Source: Voacanga thouarsii (lineage: Eukaryota; Streptophyta; Magnoliopsida; Gentianales; Apocynaceae). From it: a DNA stretch of 64,000 bases. The notes under the pieces were generated by a model. That model saw only the letters and a program-made list of their open reading frames with translations. It was not told the origin of the DNA and did no database searches. The position numbers and the translations under genes are program-made. Each line of letters begins with the position of its first letter. Within the stretch, counting starts at the first letter, position 1. Shown here in pieces: positions 36,061-47,960 of this stretch. The DNA is taken from contig JANUWF010001217.1 in the NCBI GenBank assembly GCA_026120185.1, positions 3,890,001-3,954,000 on the forward strand, given 5' to 3'.

Positions 36061-36266
36061 CTCGTGACACGAGATACATTCACTTTCGGCTTTCAGCATT
36101 TAATGCGCGCGAGAAATTTGAGGACATTTAATGCGCGCGGAGAATAAATTTTAAGGAGTAGACCTCGTGTCTAATAGACGCGAAATTCCTCCTCCCGGAG
36201 ATATCCCAAAATCGGTACCCCAGCCAAAGTTACGTTTTAAAATGCTACCATTTTAGTCAAAATCTC
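36061..36266 (-). repeat. MULE right terminal inverted repeat region with palindromes
   Basis: The end at about 36266 pairs with the left end at 26861. A perfect palindrome CTCGTGACACGAG is at 36061-36073, and a second (CTCGTGTCTAATAGACGCGA) is at 36164-36183, matching the palindrome family in the left end. Confidence 0.65.
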
Positions 36267-36477
36267 ACATCTCTCGTTTCTCTCATTGATTATATAAATT
36301 AAGTGACTAAGAAATTTAACTTTTACTTCTAAAAAAAATTACTATATTTTTAGCATTATAATTTAACATATACTATTTTTTACCATAATTTCTTATTCCA
36401 ATCCAGCATACTATTAGGGAAATTCTAAACGGTGAAAAAACATGACATTAAGTGTATATGAAATCAATCCAATGTGC

Positions 36478-36483
36478 AGTCAA
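36478..36483 (-). promoter_or_regulatory. W-box-like motif (TTGACT) upstream of NLR 2
   Basis: AGTCAA on the plus strand, about 100 bp before the ATG, reads TTGACT on the other strand. Like the motif before NLR 1 it is a single short match. The two lie at comparable but not identical distances from the start codon. Confidence 0.22.
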
Positions 36484-36585
36484 CTAATTATGACTAAAGT
36501 CTTCTTCCACCGCAAAAGTTGAAAAAGATTTGTGGAGTAACTTTTATCAACGATCCCTCTACTCTGTTCACTCGTTTAGGAGGAG

Positions 36586-39500
36586 ATGGCAGGAGTTCCA
36601 GATGCAGCAGTAAATTTTCTCTTGGAAAATCTCAAGGAGTTTGTGACATACAATGCCGATCTGATTGCCGGGGCTGAAGAAAACGCTAAGACGCTTTGCC
36701 AGGAGCTTGAAGTGCTCAAAGGTTTTCTGAAGAAGTGCGCGGAAGAGTATATCGAGGATGACTTTTTAGACAGCTTAGCCAAGAATGTCCGGAAGTTGGT
36801 TTACAGAGCTGAGGACGCAATTGAAACTTACATTGCAACTGCCTCCAAGCAGAAAAACAGAGGTGTAGTTAAGGGTGCACTTCACGCGATTGACCACGCG
36901 ATGGAGCTTCGCAACATTGGCAAGGAGCTAGAAACCATCAAACAAGAGGCGCAGAAACTTTATACCACCAAGTTAGAGCGTGGATTTAGGGCGATGAAAC
37001 TGGATAATGCCAGAGGGCATGAGCAGAGAATCAAAAAGGTATAAGTTCTGTTCCAAATTTCCTCTTATCTGATGAGCAATTTTACTTTACTTCTTGTACT
37101 ATTTCCTTTACTCAAGCTTTGCTATTATTACCGTTACTCCCAATTAGCAAAATATAGTGAAGGTACTCCCAATTAGCAAAATATAGTGAAGGTAGTCCAA
37201 AATATAGACTGAAGTGAAAAACACTTAATCTAATTAATTTCGTCTGATCAATTTGGATTATTTATTGATTGGAGCTTAGTTTCGTTTTGGCTGGCAGAAT
37301 TTGGGGTTGGATTGTCTTTCTCCATCTTCTCTTTTCACCTATTTTTTTCATTGGGTTTTGAGGGCAATGGTGTGAATTGAGAATGATGGAGTTGGTGAGA
37401 ATGCTGTTTACTCTTTTGTATACTCTTTTATACTTATCTAGTCAACCTTTGTCAGTTTTAAGATTATCCTGTAATTTTTTAGACCATGAGGGAATCATTC
37501 GTATTTTGGGCAAACTTTAGGGGGAAAATATGATCATCGCTTTGTCTTTCTCTTCCCTATTTATCTAACTGTACAGATTCATTTGAATAGAAAAACCAAT
37601 TGATGCTCTCATTTTCTCAGTTCATCACTCAGACCGGCGTGGTTAAAGTCGCTATTTGAAAGTGCAATACAAGTCTATTGAAACTTTGACCAAAAAACTT
37701 TCCCTTGTAGTATGTATTGCATTCGTGACAAGTTCGTTTCTATATCTATAAATAACATGGTCAAGTTTGTGCTACGCAAAATTTGGAATAAGGGGTTAGT
37801 ATGAATTTTGAAGGATCCTATTGGTAACCAAAGTTTTTTCGCACACATCCTTTTATTGTGTTATTACTTATTAGTGCTAAATACTCTCTCCGTCCAAAAT
37901 AAATATCATATTTTCTCTACAAACTATGACATTCAATTTGGTCTAGGAGAAGGTGATAGTGAAAAATGTTTCGGGGAGATGTATTGAAACAAAGAGACCT
38001 CATCAGGTTTTCCATTAATGTTCATTGACGGTTCTCATATTTGCTCAGGCTCATTGACATGTTCTTAAGAACTGTTGCTTTAGTGGTTCGTTAATGGAAT
38101 GTTTACACTTATTTCCAAATATGTTAAATTTTTGTGAATTTTGTCCAACTTGAGCACTTATAGTCGTTTGGCTACTTTCATCCATTTTACTCAAGGTATG
38201 AATTCATTTGTTACGGTGCTTTTCGTTTCCTGAAATAATTTCGTTTTCATATTTAAGTTATTCAAGTATCTCCCTTCTAGTTTGTTGATATGATGTCTCT
38301 TACTTTTTATGCCAACAGCCTCCAGTTGATGATGACATGGTTGGATTTAAAGATGCAATGGAGGATGTAATGAGACTTCTCAATGGAGGACCAGAGGATG
38401 TACAAACTGTATCAATTTTTGGTATGCTTGGGTTAGGAAAGACCACCCTAGCTAGAAAGGTCTTTAAGCACCCAACTGTGGAATATCAATTTTTCATTCG
38501 TGCATTTGTAGAAGTTTCTACTGAATACAAGACAAAGGAAGTGTTCCTCAAAATTCTACGTAGTTTTGGCATCCTCACTGAGGAAATGAATAGGATGTCT
38601 GAGGATGAGTTAGCACAAGAAATTAATAATTATTTGGAAAAAAGAAACTTCTTGATAGTCTTGGATGATGTTTGGACTACAGCAGCATGGGATGATCTCA
38701 AAAGATGTTTTCCAATGAACCAGAAGCGCAGTCGAGTACTAATAACTACTCGACACAAGAATGTGGCGGAGTATGCTAGGCAAGGGTTTGAGTTTGAACC
38801 ATATAAGTTGCGGTTTCTTACAACCGAGGAGAGCCGGGAGTTATTGCGGAAGAAAGTTTTTGGCAAGGACAAATTCCCATCTGACCTTGCAGTGCATGAG
38901 ACGCTCATTCTAGACAGATGTGGTGGACTACCACTTGCTATTGTGGTAGTTGCTGGTATCCTCACAAATCATCGGAAGGAAGGTCACTGGTGGAAGAAAG
39001 TGGCTGAGAACGTGGGAACTTATAATATTGCGCAAACAAAGCAAGCCAATTCTGTGATACAGTTGAGCTTCAATCACTTGCCTTCACGGTTGAGGCCATG
39101 TTTTCTTTACCTTGGTGTTTTTCGTGAGGATTTTGAGATTTTCTCAAGGACATTGTTGAAATTATGGGTATCAGAAGGATTTGTGCCACTAGCTAACAGG
39201 AAGGAAACCTCAGAGGATATAGCAGAGGACTACTTGGAGGAACTGGTTGACAGAAGTCTAGTGATGGTGGAGAAGAGAAGGTTAAATGGTCGGATTAAAA
39301 CAATACGGATACATGACACACTGCGTGAATTTTGCAAGGTGCAGGGCACAAAAGAAGAGCTTTTTCGGGAAATAAAAATGTTTGAACAGGGTGGGAACAT
39401 AACTGCAAATGATGACCGTCGCCGTTGCATTAATTCCTATGTTTTGGAATATATTAAAAGTAAACCATCAGGTAAATATGTCCGCTCATTCTTGAGCTTT

Positions 39501-40502
39501 GCCAAGGAAGATTTTACTTTGCCTGTAGAACACATCCAACACATTCCTAAAGCCTTTAAATTGGTCAGAGTGTTGGATATTAGATCCATCAACCTGACTC
39601 GCTTTCCTGAACTATATTTCTTGTTCCTTCTGAAGTACATTGCTATCTCTTGTGACTTAAAGACTATTCCTGAGAAAATGTCCCACCTGAGGTGCCTCCA
39701 AACTCTTATAGTCAAAACTACACGACGTTGCCTTGAAATAAAAGCTGACATATGGAAGATGACACAATTGAGGCATTTGGAGACCAATGCATCCACAAGT
39801 TTGCTCCAAACTAGGGAAGCTTTGTCTATCAATGCAAACCTGCAAACACTCTCTGCAATCTCACCTGAAAGTTGCAGGAAAGAAGTATTTGATAGGGCTC
39901 CTCATCTCAGGAAATTGGGCATCTGCGGAACATTGGAGGCCACTGGTCCTGGCAGTTTGTTTGGAACTCTTCCAAAACTTGAGTTCCTTGAAAATCTGAA
40001 GCTCTTGAATGATAATAAAACTGTCAAGTTGCGTTCCCTCCCCAGTGAGAACAGTTTTCCAAGAACGCTAACAAGGCTGACTCTCCAGAATACCATGCTT
40101 GAATGGGTACACATGTCTACGTTGGGAAAGCTGAAGAAACTTGAGGTGCTGAAATTGAAGGACAATGCATTCTTGGGAGCATATTGGGACACGGAAAGAG
40201 GTGGTTTTGGTGCTCTTAAAGTTATGCACATTGGAAGTACAGATTTAATTACCTGGAAAGCTTCAGCCAGTGATTTCCCAAGTTTGACACATCTTTATCT
40301 CAAGTACTGCACCAAGCTGGAAACTATCCCTCCTGACCTCGTTAACATATCCACACTCCTGCTGATGGACATCTACTGCTGCAATAGTGGGGTGCCTACC
40401 TCTGCCAGAAAACTTCAGTTGGCAAAACTTCAAGTGCAAGCCCAAGACAAGGATGACAAAAGTACCATCCTGAAGCTATCCGTTTATCCTCCAGATCAGT
40501 GA
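36586..40502 (+). CDS. CC-NLR immune receptor 2 (R1-like), two exons, 878 aa
   Basis: A paralogue of the gene at 22397-25917, with the same exon structure and high similarity throughout (roughly four in five residues, by eye). Exon 1, 36586-37038, encodes 151 aa of Rx-type coiled coil with RAEDAIETYIA. A phase-0 intron (AAG/GTATAAG to CAACAG) covers 37039-38318. Exon 2, 38319-40502, has the P-loop GMLGLGKTT, kinase-2 LIVLDDVW with the canonical Trp, RNBS-B RSRVLITTR, GLPL (about residue 354), RNBS-D PCFLYLGVF, IHD in place of MHD (about 482) and irregular LRRs. The intron contains a 29-bp tandem duplication at 37137-37194. The P-loop has Met-Leu-Gly where Met-Gly-Gly is common. It appears intact. 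The effector it recognises cannot be read from sequence. Confidence 0.92.
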
Positions 40503-41729
40503 TTGCCGCAACAATCTTCATCAATGCCTCCTTGGCAGGTAAGTAGAGGGAATGTGCTTTAATTTCCCATCTCTTTCTATCTCTTCCTTTGTTCTTGATC
40601 ATCTGTACATAATTTTAGGTTTTCCTTTCTTTCCTTCTTTTCGTATACAACGGTAGCTTTTCTTCCCCAGAAGCACATATGTGGGTAGAGGCAAAAAGTT
40701 CCTCTGCTGTTTGAGTTTTGCCATGCGCTCTCTCTTGCTCATTTCAAACTTTTCAGGTGCCAAATATTCGTTGCCTCTGTGGTTATTTTGATTGTCAAAT
40801 CAGTGTCCACTGAGTATTGTCCAGCAAGCTCAAGGTGGAAGATAACACCAGCAATCTTTTGGCCGATTAAAGGACTGGAAAACACGACAGGGAGGATTTC
40901 TCCAGGTAATGCTTTTTGCTTTGATAGTTGGAATCTCAATCTGAGTTAATGGCTCGGAATTCTCTCTCTGTGTCTCTCTCTCTCTTTGGTAGCTGTATTT
41001 TCCTTTTAATGGAGTTCAGGCTTATGTCTTTTATATTCGTTACTGCTTGCAAAATTAAGGAGTTAGTTTCACTTCCCTCTTCTCTTCGTGTACTTGAGAA
41101 ATTTGATGCACTTTAGCATTGTTTGTTTCCAAATTAGTTAAAACGGATTGTCTTACATAGAAATTTGCTGTAGTGTTTTCTCTTCTCTCTCTTACCGGAT
41201 TGTCCTGAGCTGTGATGCTACATTTGGTTCAAGACCTAGCAGATTGAAAATGCATTAATACGTACTGGAATCAACTACATGATAGATTATCCAATGGTGT
41301 GGGACGAATGTCCCGGGATAAATGCCATATCCATCCTTGCCCAGTAGGCCACTCTAAGTGAGTTGCTCATCAAAGTGGAATAACTCTTACCAATTTACTA
41401 ATGAAAATTATAGAAAGGGGAATGATATTGGCACTTCTCTTTCAGCGCCTTTCGTCTGAAATCTATAGAAATACCCTTGGACCAGAAATGTCCTCAGTTG
41501 CCCGAATCCCCACCTCTGCTTGGCCGTGTCTGTGAACTCAGCAAAATCTATTCTTCTCTTCTTAATTCACATTCACCATAATATGCTGGGCCAACGAGAT
41601 AGAAGGCCGGTATAAGCAAAGCACAAAGGACCCTCCAAATACTAATAGTTGTCACCGACCCTCCTGACCTGCGTTTTAGAAGTAATCCCAGAGAAGTAAT
41701 ATGAAGAGCTGATGCATATTTAGCGTTAA
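40503..41729. other. 3' flank of NLR 2, no further gene
   Basis: It is homologous to the NLR 1 3' flank as far as about 41115, with a likely 3' UTR intron starting CTTGGCAG/GTAAGT near 40538. After that no gene is recognised until 41730. Confidence 0.55.
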
Positions 41730-42074
41730 CTAGTATTTGAGGTAGTCTCCTTCAGCTTCTTCCTCTTCTTCTCCCTCGTAGCTCAGAGCCTCAAACAGGC
41801 CATTAATCTTTTGAACAGTAAAGATGTGGATGAGGCCTTTAGAGCGCACATCAATTTGGAGGTCTTGATATTTGGGATGTTGGCTTTGGCACTGGGTTCG
41901 GTAATGGGATGCTTGTTCATGATGCTTTCCATAGTGAATGTGATTGAAATAAGGCTGGGAATGTTGTCTTGTGGGAATAAATCTGCAGTTGATTTAGTTT
42001 TTGCTCTAATTGTTCTGGTTTTCACTATTCTTGTGGTCTATATTTCAACCTCAGTGTATGCCTTTCTGCACTGA
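41730..42074 (+). pseudogene. membrane-protein last-exon fragment (MEE60-like family)
   Basis: An open frame without a usable ATG runs from just after a stop at 41727 to TGA 42072-42074. It has a hydrophobic start (FSFFLFFSLVA), then SLKQAINLLNSKDVDEAF, and two further hydrophobic spans (FGMLALALGSVMGCLFMML and a C-terminal VFALIVLVFTILVVYI). The pattern resembles the C-terminus of a plant four-TM family that includes MATERNAL EFFECT EMBRYO ARREST 60; this is from memory and moderately sure. No upstream exon was recognised back to 41120, so I take it as a truncated copy. A genuine gene with a distant 5' exon is less likely. Confidence 0.5.
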
Positions 42075-42177
42075 GTCAAGTGTCAATCGGAGCTTTCAGT
42101 TCAAATATACATCTCCGGTATATTGTAGAATGCTATGGTCCTTTTATGGTTCGAGGTTGTTCCTTTTATGGTTCTAA

Positions 42178-42449
42178 TAAATTGGAGAAATTTTTGGCTC
42201 TTTGCATTCTGAGGGGAAGATGTATAGTCTTAGGGTGTAACGAGTGAGTTAAAGAAATAGTAGAGAAAAATAAAAATTATGTAAAATTACCAAATTATCA
42301 TTAACTTTGCAAATCTCTGATAAATTGGAGAAATTTTTGGCTCTTTGCATTTTGAGGGGAAGATGTATAGTCTTAGGGTGTAAAGGGTGAGTTAAAGGAA
42401 TAATAAAGACAAATAAAAGTTATGTAAAATTATCGAATTATCATTAACG
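42178..42449. repeat. 143-bp direct tandem duplication
   Basis: TAAATTGGAGAAATTTTTGG starts at 42178 and again at 42321. The two units share nearly all bases, including GAGGGGAAGATGTATAGTC, and differ at about ten positions. Confidence 0.85.
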
Positions 42450-44026
42450 ACCAAACGAATCTAGACCATAGATAAAACTATTTGAAATACTTGATAAAAT
42501 CTAAACCTTTTAATTTAAACTTTTATAAAGTTTAAATAAATATCAACCATTAGATTAATATAAAATAAAAACGAGAAAAATTAAAATTATTAAAATAATA
42601 TGTTGAAGACAAATCACTCCCTTCTCCACTCTTAGTATATATATTTAGATTATCATTGGGAAAGAAGAAGAACAGTCAGTGAGTGAGATAGAAAAAAAGA
42701 GCGAGAAAGGCTATAAAGGATTTATTTTTTAATAATTCTTTTTACACAAAATAGTAATTGAGTTAGAAGCAAATTATTATTTTCTACGAAAATGAAAGAA
42801 CAATAATAAGCGTTGAATGGTTCAAAAGTATGCTTGCACTTTAAATATTTTTCTATCTGTTTGACGAGCAAAAGATTTTGAGCCTTTAGTGATTTGAATG
42901 GTAATTTTTTTTTTTAATAATTGGAGAAAGTTGGAGTTGAACTTTTGACGAATACTTATTTTAATTGTAATTTTTAATTCTTTATTTTTAATAATAGACG
43001 TTACATATTAATTAAATTTATCATTTTACTTATCTTTTCTAAAGATTTTTTTTTATACTAAACTATTTGTGTCTTCTTTAATAAAAAATATTTTACTATT
43101 AAAATTTCAATATTTTTCCTCTGATTTTATTTGGATGAAAATTATTTCTAATTAAATACCAGACATAAAATTATTTCGCCCCTCGGTACAAGACAGGCCT
43201 AAGATGTGTCCAGAGAGATTTCACAATATTGTTACATATGAGTTCCCAGCTTAAGTGCCCATGTTATACACCATATATTTTTCGTATAGTTTAGAAAGAA
43301 TTAAGAGAAAAAATGTATAATTTTATTTTATAATTATAGGAGGATCTTTTAATTTGTATACTATTTGCAACTACAAAAAAGTCCCTAAATCTTTATGAAA
43401 GTTACTTAAGGACCATAAAAATTTTAAATATAATTAATTACCATGTTAAGTATAATTGACTTTAGTTGTAGTCGTTATATCCAACCTTACCATGTTACAG
43501 TCAATTTTTTTTTATATATAAATATGTATCAAATTTGTGCCCGAACCATCCTCTCTCCTTACCCCATCCCCACCCCGCCCTGATAAAAAAACATATGTCA
43601 AGATTATTAATAGTTTACATAGACCTTAAACAAAGTTTATCTTGAAATTAATAATTATATTTTTAGGTATGGTATAAATTTTATGTCAAATGCTCCCTCT
43701 TTTCCCTCAACCATCACTCAATTCAAAAGAAAAATAAAAAAGAACATAAAATCAATGGTTTTAATGTCCATAAAAAAAATTTAAAGGCAGTTTTTAATTT
43801 TTAGGAAAAAATTACCATATAATTTTCACGTGCCATTCTCGTACCTAAAACCCTTCTCCTAAAAAATTGAAAACCAACTGGACAGTTGTCTTAGAACCCC
43901 GAGAAAATGTTTTATTAAGAGAAAAAAGAAAAAAAATATTTTTTTAGATGTGATATATGAGGTGATTTTATCTAAATGCCCCCTACTTTCACCTCGCCCC
44001 TCAAAAATATAAATAGCACAAAAATT

Positions 44027-44028
<2 letters not shown>
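42450..44028. other. AT-rich intergenic DNA, no gene recognised
   Basis: No coding or RNA gene signal is seen. A TATAAATA-like word at 44008-44015 lies just before the GA microsatellite that borders the viral locus. Confidence 0.5.

Positions 44029-44074
<46 letters not shown>
44029..44074. repeat. (AG)n microsatellite at host-virus boundary
   Basis: About 23 AG units abut viral sequence at 44075. In the other viral copies the same viral position carries only four to five GA units (51730-51739, and 57175-57186 on the other strand). The tract therefore either expanded after insertion or is host DNA at the insertion point. Confidence 0.9.
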
Positions 44075-44076
<2 letters not shown>

Positions 44077-44317
44077 CCCTTTACAAATGACTTGAAATGC
44101 CTATTTATAGACAAAAATTGAAAGTTACTATTTGCTACAATAGCTGCAACAGTGCCGCAATCCGTGCTGCTACAGTGTACAGTAACTGCTATAGTAAATG
44201 TGAACAGTAACTCTGCTGATATTACTGCTGTCATCATGGCTGGCATCATGTCGACATCATTGCTTGCATCACGACTATCGTCATGCTTGATGGTAGAGTC
44301 GACATTATTGCTTGTCG
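44075..44317 (-). promoter_or_regulatory. viral intergenic region, copy A, with TATA box
   Basis: On the minus strand TATAAATA lies at 44102-44109, preceded by repeats such as CTACAATAGC, TACAGTGTACAGTAACTGC and TGTGAACAGTAAC. The copy stops at the GA microsatellite about 30 bp beyond the TATA box, so the transcribed leader is missing here. Confidence 0.7.
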
Positions 44318-45862
44318 TCGATCCAATAAATCAAATTCTTCGGGGTCATCTTCGAGGTCGGCTTCGATGACACGGTTGAAGTCTTGTCTTGTAAGCTGTT
44401 GTAGCATCAATTGCATTGTTGCTACAAAATCTTCTTTGGACTTGGAGAGTCGCAAGGGTGGCAGTCTGCAATGGATTCTATTTGGAGAAATTAAGTTCTT
44501 CGGCTATCTTTCAAAGATAGGCTGTTTAGGGTTCATATTGAACCATTTTTCGATAGATGGGATGTAAGAATTTCTAGCATCCCAATCTTTCCACCATTTG
44601 CAATGGCCTTGAAGAACAAGATATGGAAGGCCATGCTTGATTTGCTTCTTTGTGATAAGCAAATTTTTGGGAGAATATCCAAGCTAGCTTGAATATCTTT
44701 GAAAAGCTGACGACAAGGAAGCTAGCTGGATGGGGATTTGAATATACGGAACAAAAATAATCAAATCCTTCTTGGACCAGGTTGAGGAAGAATTTCTTCA
44801 ATTGGGCCATAGATGGGCCACCATTGGTTGATAAACCAATGAGGGAAATCAATACGAGGTTTGGTGTCCTTTTATTGAAATAAAAGAACCATGAATGATT
44901 TTGAAATTTGTTTTGATAGGTAAAAGTATTTACCCATGCAGCTTGATAATCCCAGTAGTTATATACCATGGGATCAAAAGGTTGTGAAAACTTTTTGAAT
45001 GTGGTTGGGGATGTTTTCCATGCCGTAGGAGTATGGATAGAATGGATTTGAGCTGAGGTGTTCGTAATGAACAATTCGGTCCTGTTTGTCTTTGTGAGGA
45101 TTAAATGAAGCACTCACGGTGTCTACGAGAATAAACTCATAGTATTTACGGGTGAATTTTGGAGATTTTTGAACAAAATTGACATGCGGGCCAAAGAGTT
45201 GCCTAGGCGCCAATTGGGGATTGGAATTCCGAGTACTGGTTCCATTTGAAGGAGTTTGTAGACTCCTGGAGTCTTGACATAAGCGATCTACGGTGTACTG
45301 GAGAGTGCGGAAGAAATGGGTTGTGGCTCGGAAGAAAGAGCCTTTGAGGATGCCGATTGCATCGTGCTTGTGTTTGTGGTATTGGGCTTTGCAAGCCCGG
45401 TGTTTGTGGGGTTGGATACCACCACAAGTTTTGGGTCGAGAGATATTTACGACTTACAGGTTCGGAATCGGCTTAGGTAAGGCTGACTTGGGTTGGGTGA
45501 TGGGAAACCCATCTGTTGGCTTGACGTGGGCATTGAAAAGCCCATCTTCTGACACCAATTTTGAATGTCTGCTAAGGTCCATGCGGACTGGGTTTGGGCA
45601 TCTTGTGGATCACTATCCACTAAATCGGCCCGACTTTTGGAGGTTAGAGTCTTGAAAGGAATGGGCTCTAATTTGATAGAGTTGTGAAAGCAATTTGTTT
45701 GGGCTATGGTCATAGCATAGTCTTTTGAGGTTGAGTAAATTGGGTTTTACCGGTATTGGATGGTCCAGTGGACTCTTTCTTTGGAAGCTTGTTGGGTAAC
45801 AGGTGAAGGTAAGGCGGAAGCTCTTTAAGCTTCAAAGCTTTATTTTTGGGTTTGGGAGCCAT
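44318..45862 (-). pseudogene. viral second ORF, copy A, broken
   Basis: It is equivalent to the better-preserved copy at 51981-53081 and starts at ATG 45862 (minus), six bases after the RNase H stop. Function is unknown; in caulimovirids this position holds accessory or regulatory proteins. Coding is spread over all three frames (44574-45113, 45203-45427, 45447-45713), and the usual TGA stop is altered at about 44318. Many of the differences from the other copy sit at CAG or CTG triplets. Confidence 0.8.
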
Positions 45863-45865
45863 GGG

Positions 45866-47960
45866 CTAACGACCACTGTAAAAATTCCCGAGTTAAAAAA
45901 TCGGGAATTGAATTTGAAGAACCTTTGATATATTCTATATCAAAATCAAAAATAGATAAAATAGCTTGCCATCTAGCAAATATTTGTTTTGAGGCGAGGT
46001 TTTTGACATCTTTTTGCAAAACATATTTTGCGGCTTTGCAATCAATTCGTAATAAAAATTTCGATTTAGTAAATCAGATTGAAACTTTTGAATGCATAAA
46101 ACAATTGCTAAAATTTCTTTTTTGATCGTAGGATAGTTACGTTGAGAACTATTCCAATGTTTTGAAGCAAATGCAACTATATGTTCTTTGCCATTTTTCT
46201 TTTGTTTGAGAATGCCACCATAACCAATGTCAGAGGCATCAGTCTCAACAATTTTGAATGCATTAGGGTCAGGAAGAGCTAAACAAGGAAGTTGTTTAAC
46301 TTGGAGTTTGACCTTTTTGACAATGGAAGTATGGATATTAGTCCATGGAGGAGGAGGTTGTTTAAGCCGATCATGTAAAGGCTTAATCAGATTTTTGATT
46401 CCTGGGAGAAATTCAGAAATGTAATTTAAACATCCCAAAAATCGTTGGAGTTGAGTCTGTCCGAATTTGGTCGGGAAATTTGTCGACAAATTGAATTGAT
46501 CGGGAAATAGGTGTAATAGTTCCCTGTTGAATATAATGTCCTAAAAATCGAACATTAGTTTGGAAAAGGCTGAATTTAGTCTTTGAAAGGACTAAACCTT
46601 GGTGTTTGATAATTTGGGATAAAACATGAAGATGTTTAAAATGTTGGTCCAAATCTTTTGAAAATACAAGAACATCATCAATGTAAACAATGATGAATTT
46701 TGAATATGGATTGAAAATTTCATTCATAATTTTTGAAATTCGGAAGGGGCATTTTTCAATCCAAAAGGCATTACATTCCATTCAATGCGGCCAAATGGAG
46801 CTGTGAATGCGGTTTTGTAACGATCTCTAGGATCGATCCGGATCTGCCGGTATCCGGATTTTAAATCAAATTTTGAAAAGACTACTTTGCAGAATGTAGG
46901 CGATTTAGTAAATCTTTTTTGTTAGGAATAGGATACCTAATCCATCTAAGTCTTTGTATTGAGAGGCTTGTAATTAATTACAAGTCGAGGAACTCCCTTT
47001 CAATTTCAGCATTTTTATATACATAAAATGCGGCACAACTCCAAGGAGATGCCTTGGAAGTAATAATTTTCTTTTGGAGAAGATCATAAATTTCTTTTTG
47101 ACATAGAGTGGTTAACTCATGATTCATCTGGATTGGTCTAGCCTTGGTAGGGATAGACTTTTCATCGAAATCAGGCTCGTATGGAAGTCTGACAATGTGT
47201 TGTTTCCTATGCCAAAAGGCATTTGGAAGAGCAGAACAAAGATTTTTCTGGATATGGGATTCCAGAGCTTTGATTCGAGATTGGATAAGTACTTCCTGCA
47301 ATTGCTGCTGGAGTCTTTTGAAGTTTAAATCTTCTTTCAGAAAATTTATTTGTGATTGTTTATTTTCTAAGAATTGAAGTTGTTTTTCAATAGGAGGCCT
47401 ATCGAAAGGAATAAAAATTGATTGATTCAAGTGAGTTACTTGAATACCATTTTTAAGGACCATAAAAGGAATGATCTGTTGGATGAAAGGAGTGCCTAAT
47501 ATCACTGGATGAGTGATGTCTTTGACCAGAAGGAAAGAGGTATGAGCAGGATAAGGATTCATGTTTTACCTCGACATCGATAATTTGAAACTAATACCTA
47601 GTTTCTTGCCATTGGCGAGATCTAAGGCTTTCTTTAGTTTTTTCAAAGAACTTAGTAGGAATAAGTCCTTCTTGGATACAATTGAGATCAGCTCCTGTAT
47701 CTAAAAGAGCTGGAATTTCAAGAGTAAAAGAACCATTGATGACAAGAGTAATCTTGATATGCCACTTTTGAATAGATACTTTTGAAAGATGGTTCAGAAA
47801 TTGGCTTATTTCTTGAACAGTTGTAGCTTCAGGTTACGGGGAGCAGTTACGAAGGAATGGTCTTTTACGCACGAGTTCGTTGAAGAACTAATCTGTCCAA
47901 CTCTTGAGAGGCTTTGATTTCTTTGATTTCTTCTTTCAGAATAGCAATTTCTGATTGAAG
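45866..47960 (-). pseudogene. viral protease-RT-RNase H, copy A, broken
   Basis: The pepsin-like protease Asp-Thr-Gly-Ala codons lie at about 47690-47705 (minus), the RT YIDD codons at 46675-46686, and the RNase H Asp, Glu, Asp positions between 46230 and 46020. Frame breaks occur around 47570, 46980-46780 and 46450, so protease, RT fingers/palm and thumb/RNase H sit in separate open frames. The stop is at 45866-45868. There is no integrase, as expected for a pararetrovirus. Confidence 0.85.

Larger units (their letters stand above)
26861..36266 (+). mobile_element. Mutator-like element (MULE), about 9.4 kb, carrying transposase and plant-mobile-domain genes
   Basis: The left end starts GGGATTTTACCAAAATGGT. 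The right end, reverse-complemented, starts GAGATTTTGACTAAAATGGT. The two align for the first 20 bases and more loosely over about 120 bp, as expected for long MULE terminal inverted repeats that have diverged. A 9-bp target duplication is not resolved because both flanks are CT-rich. Inside are a TATA box, a repeat-filled intron, a transposase gene and a plant-mobile-domain gene, both plus strand and both broken. The element sits between the two NLR paralogues. Confidence 0.82.
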
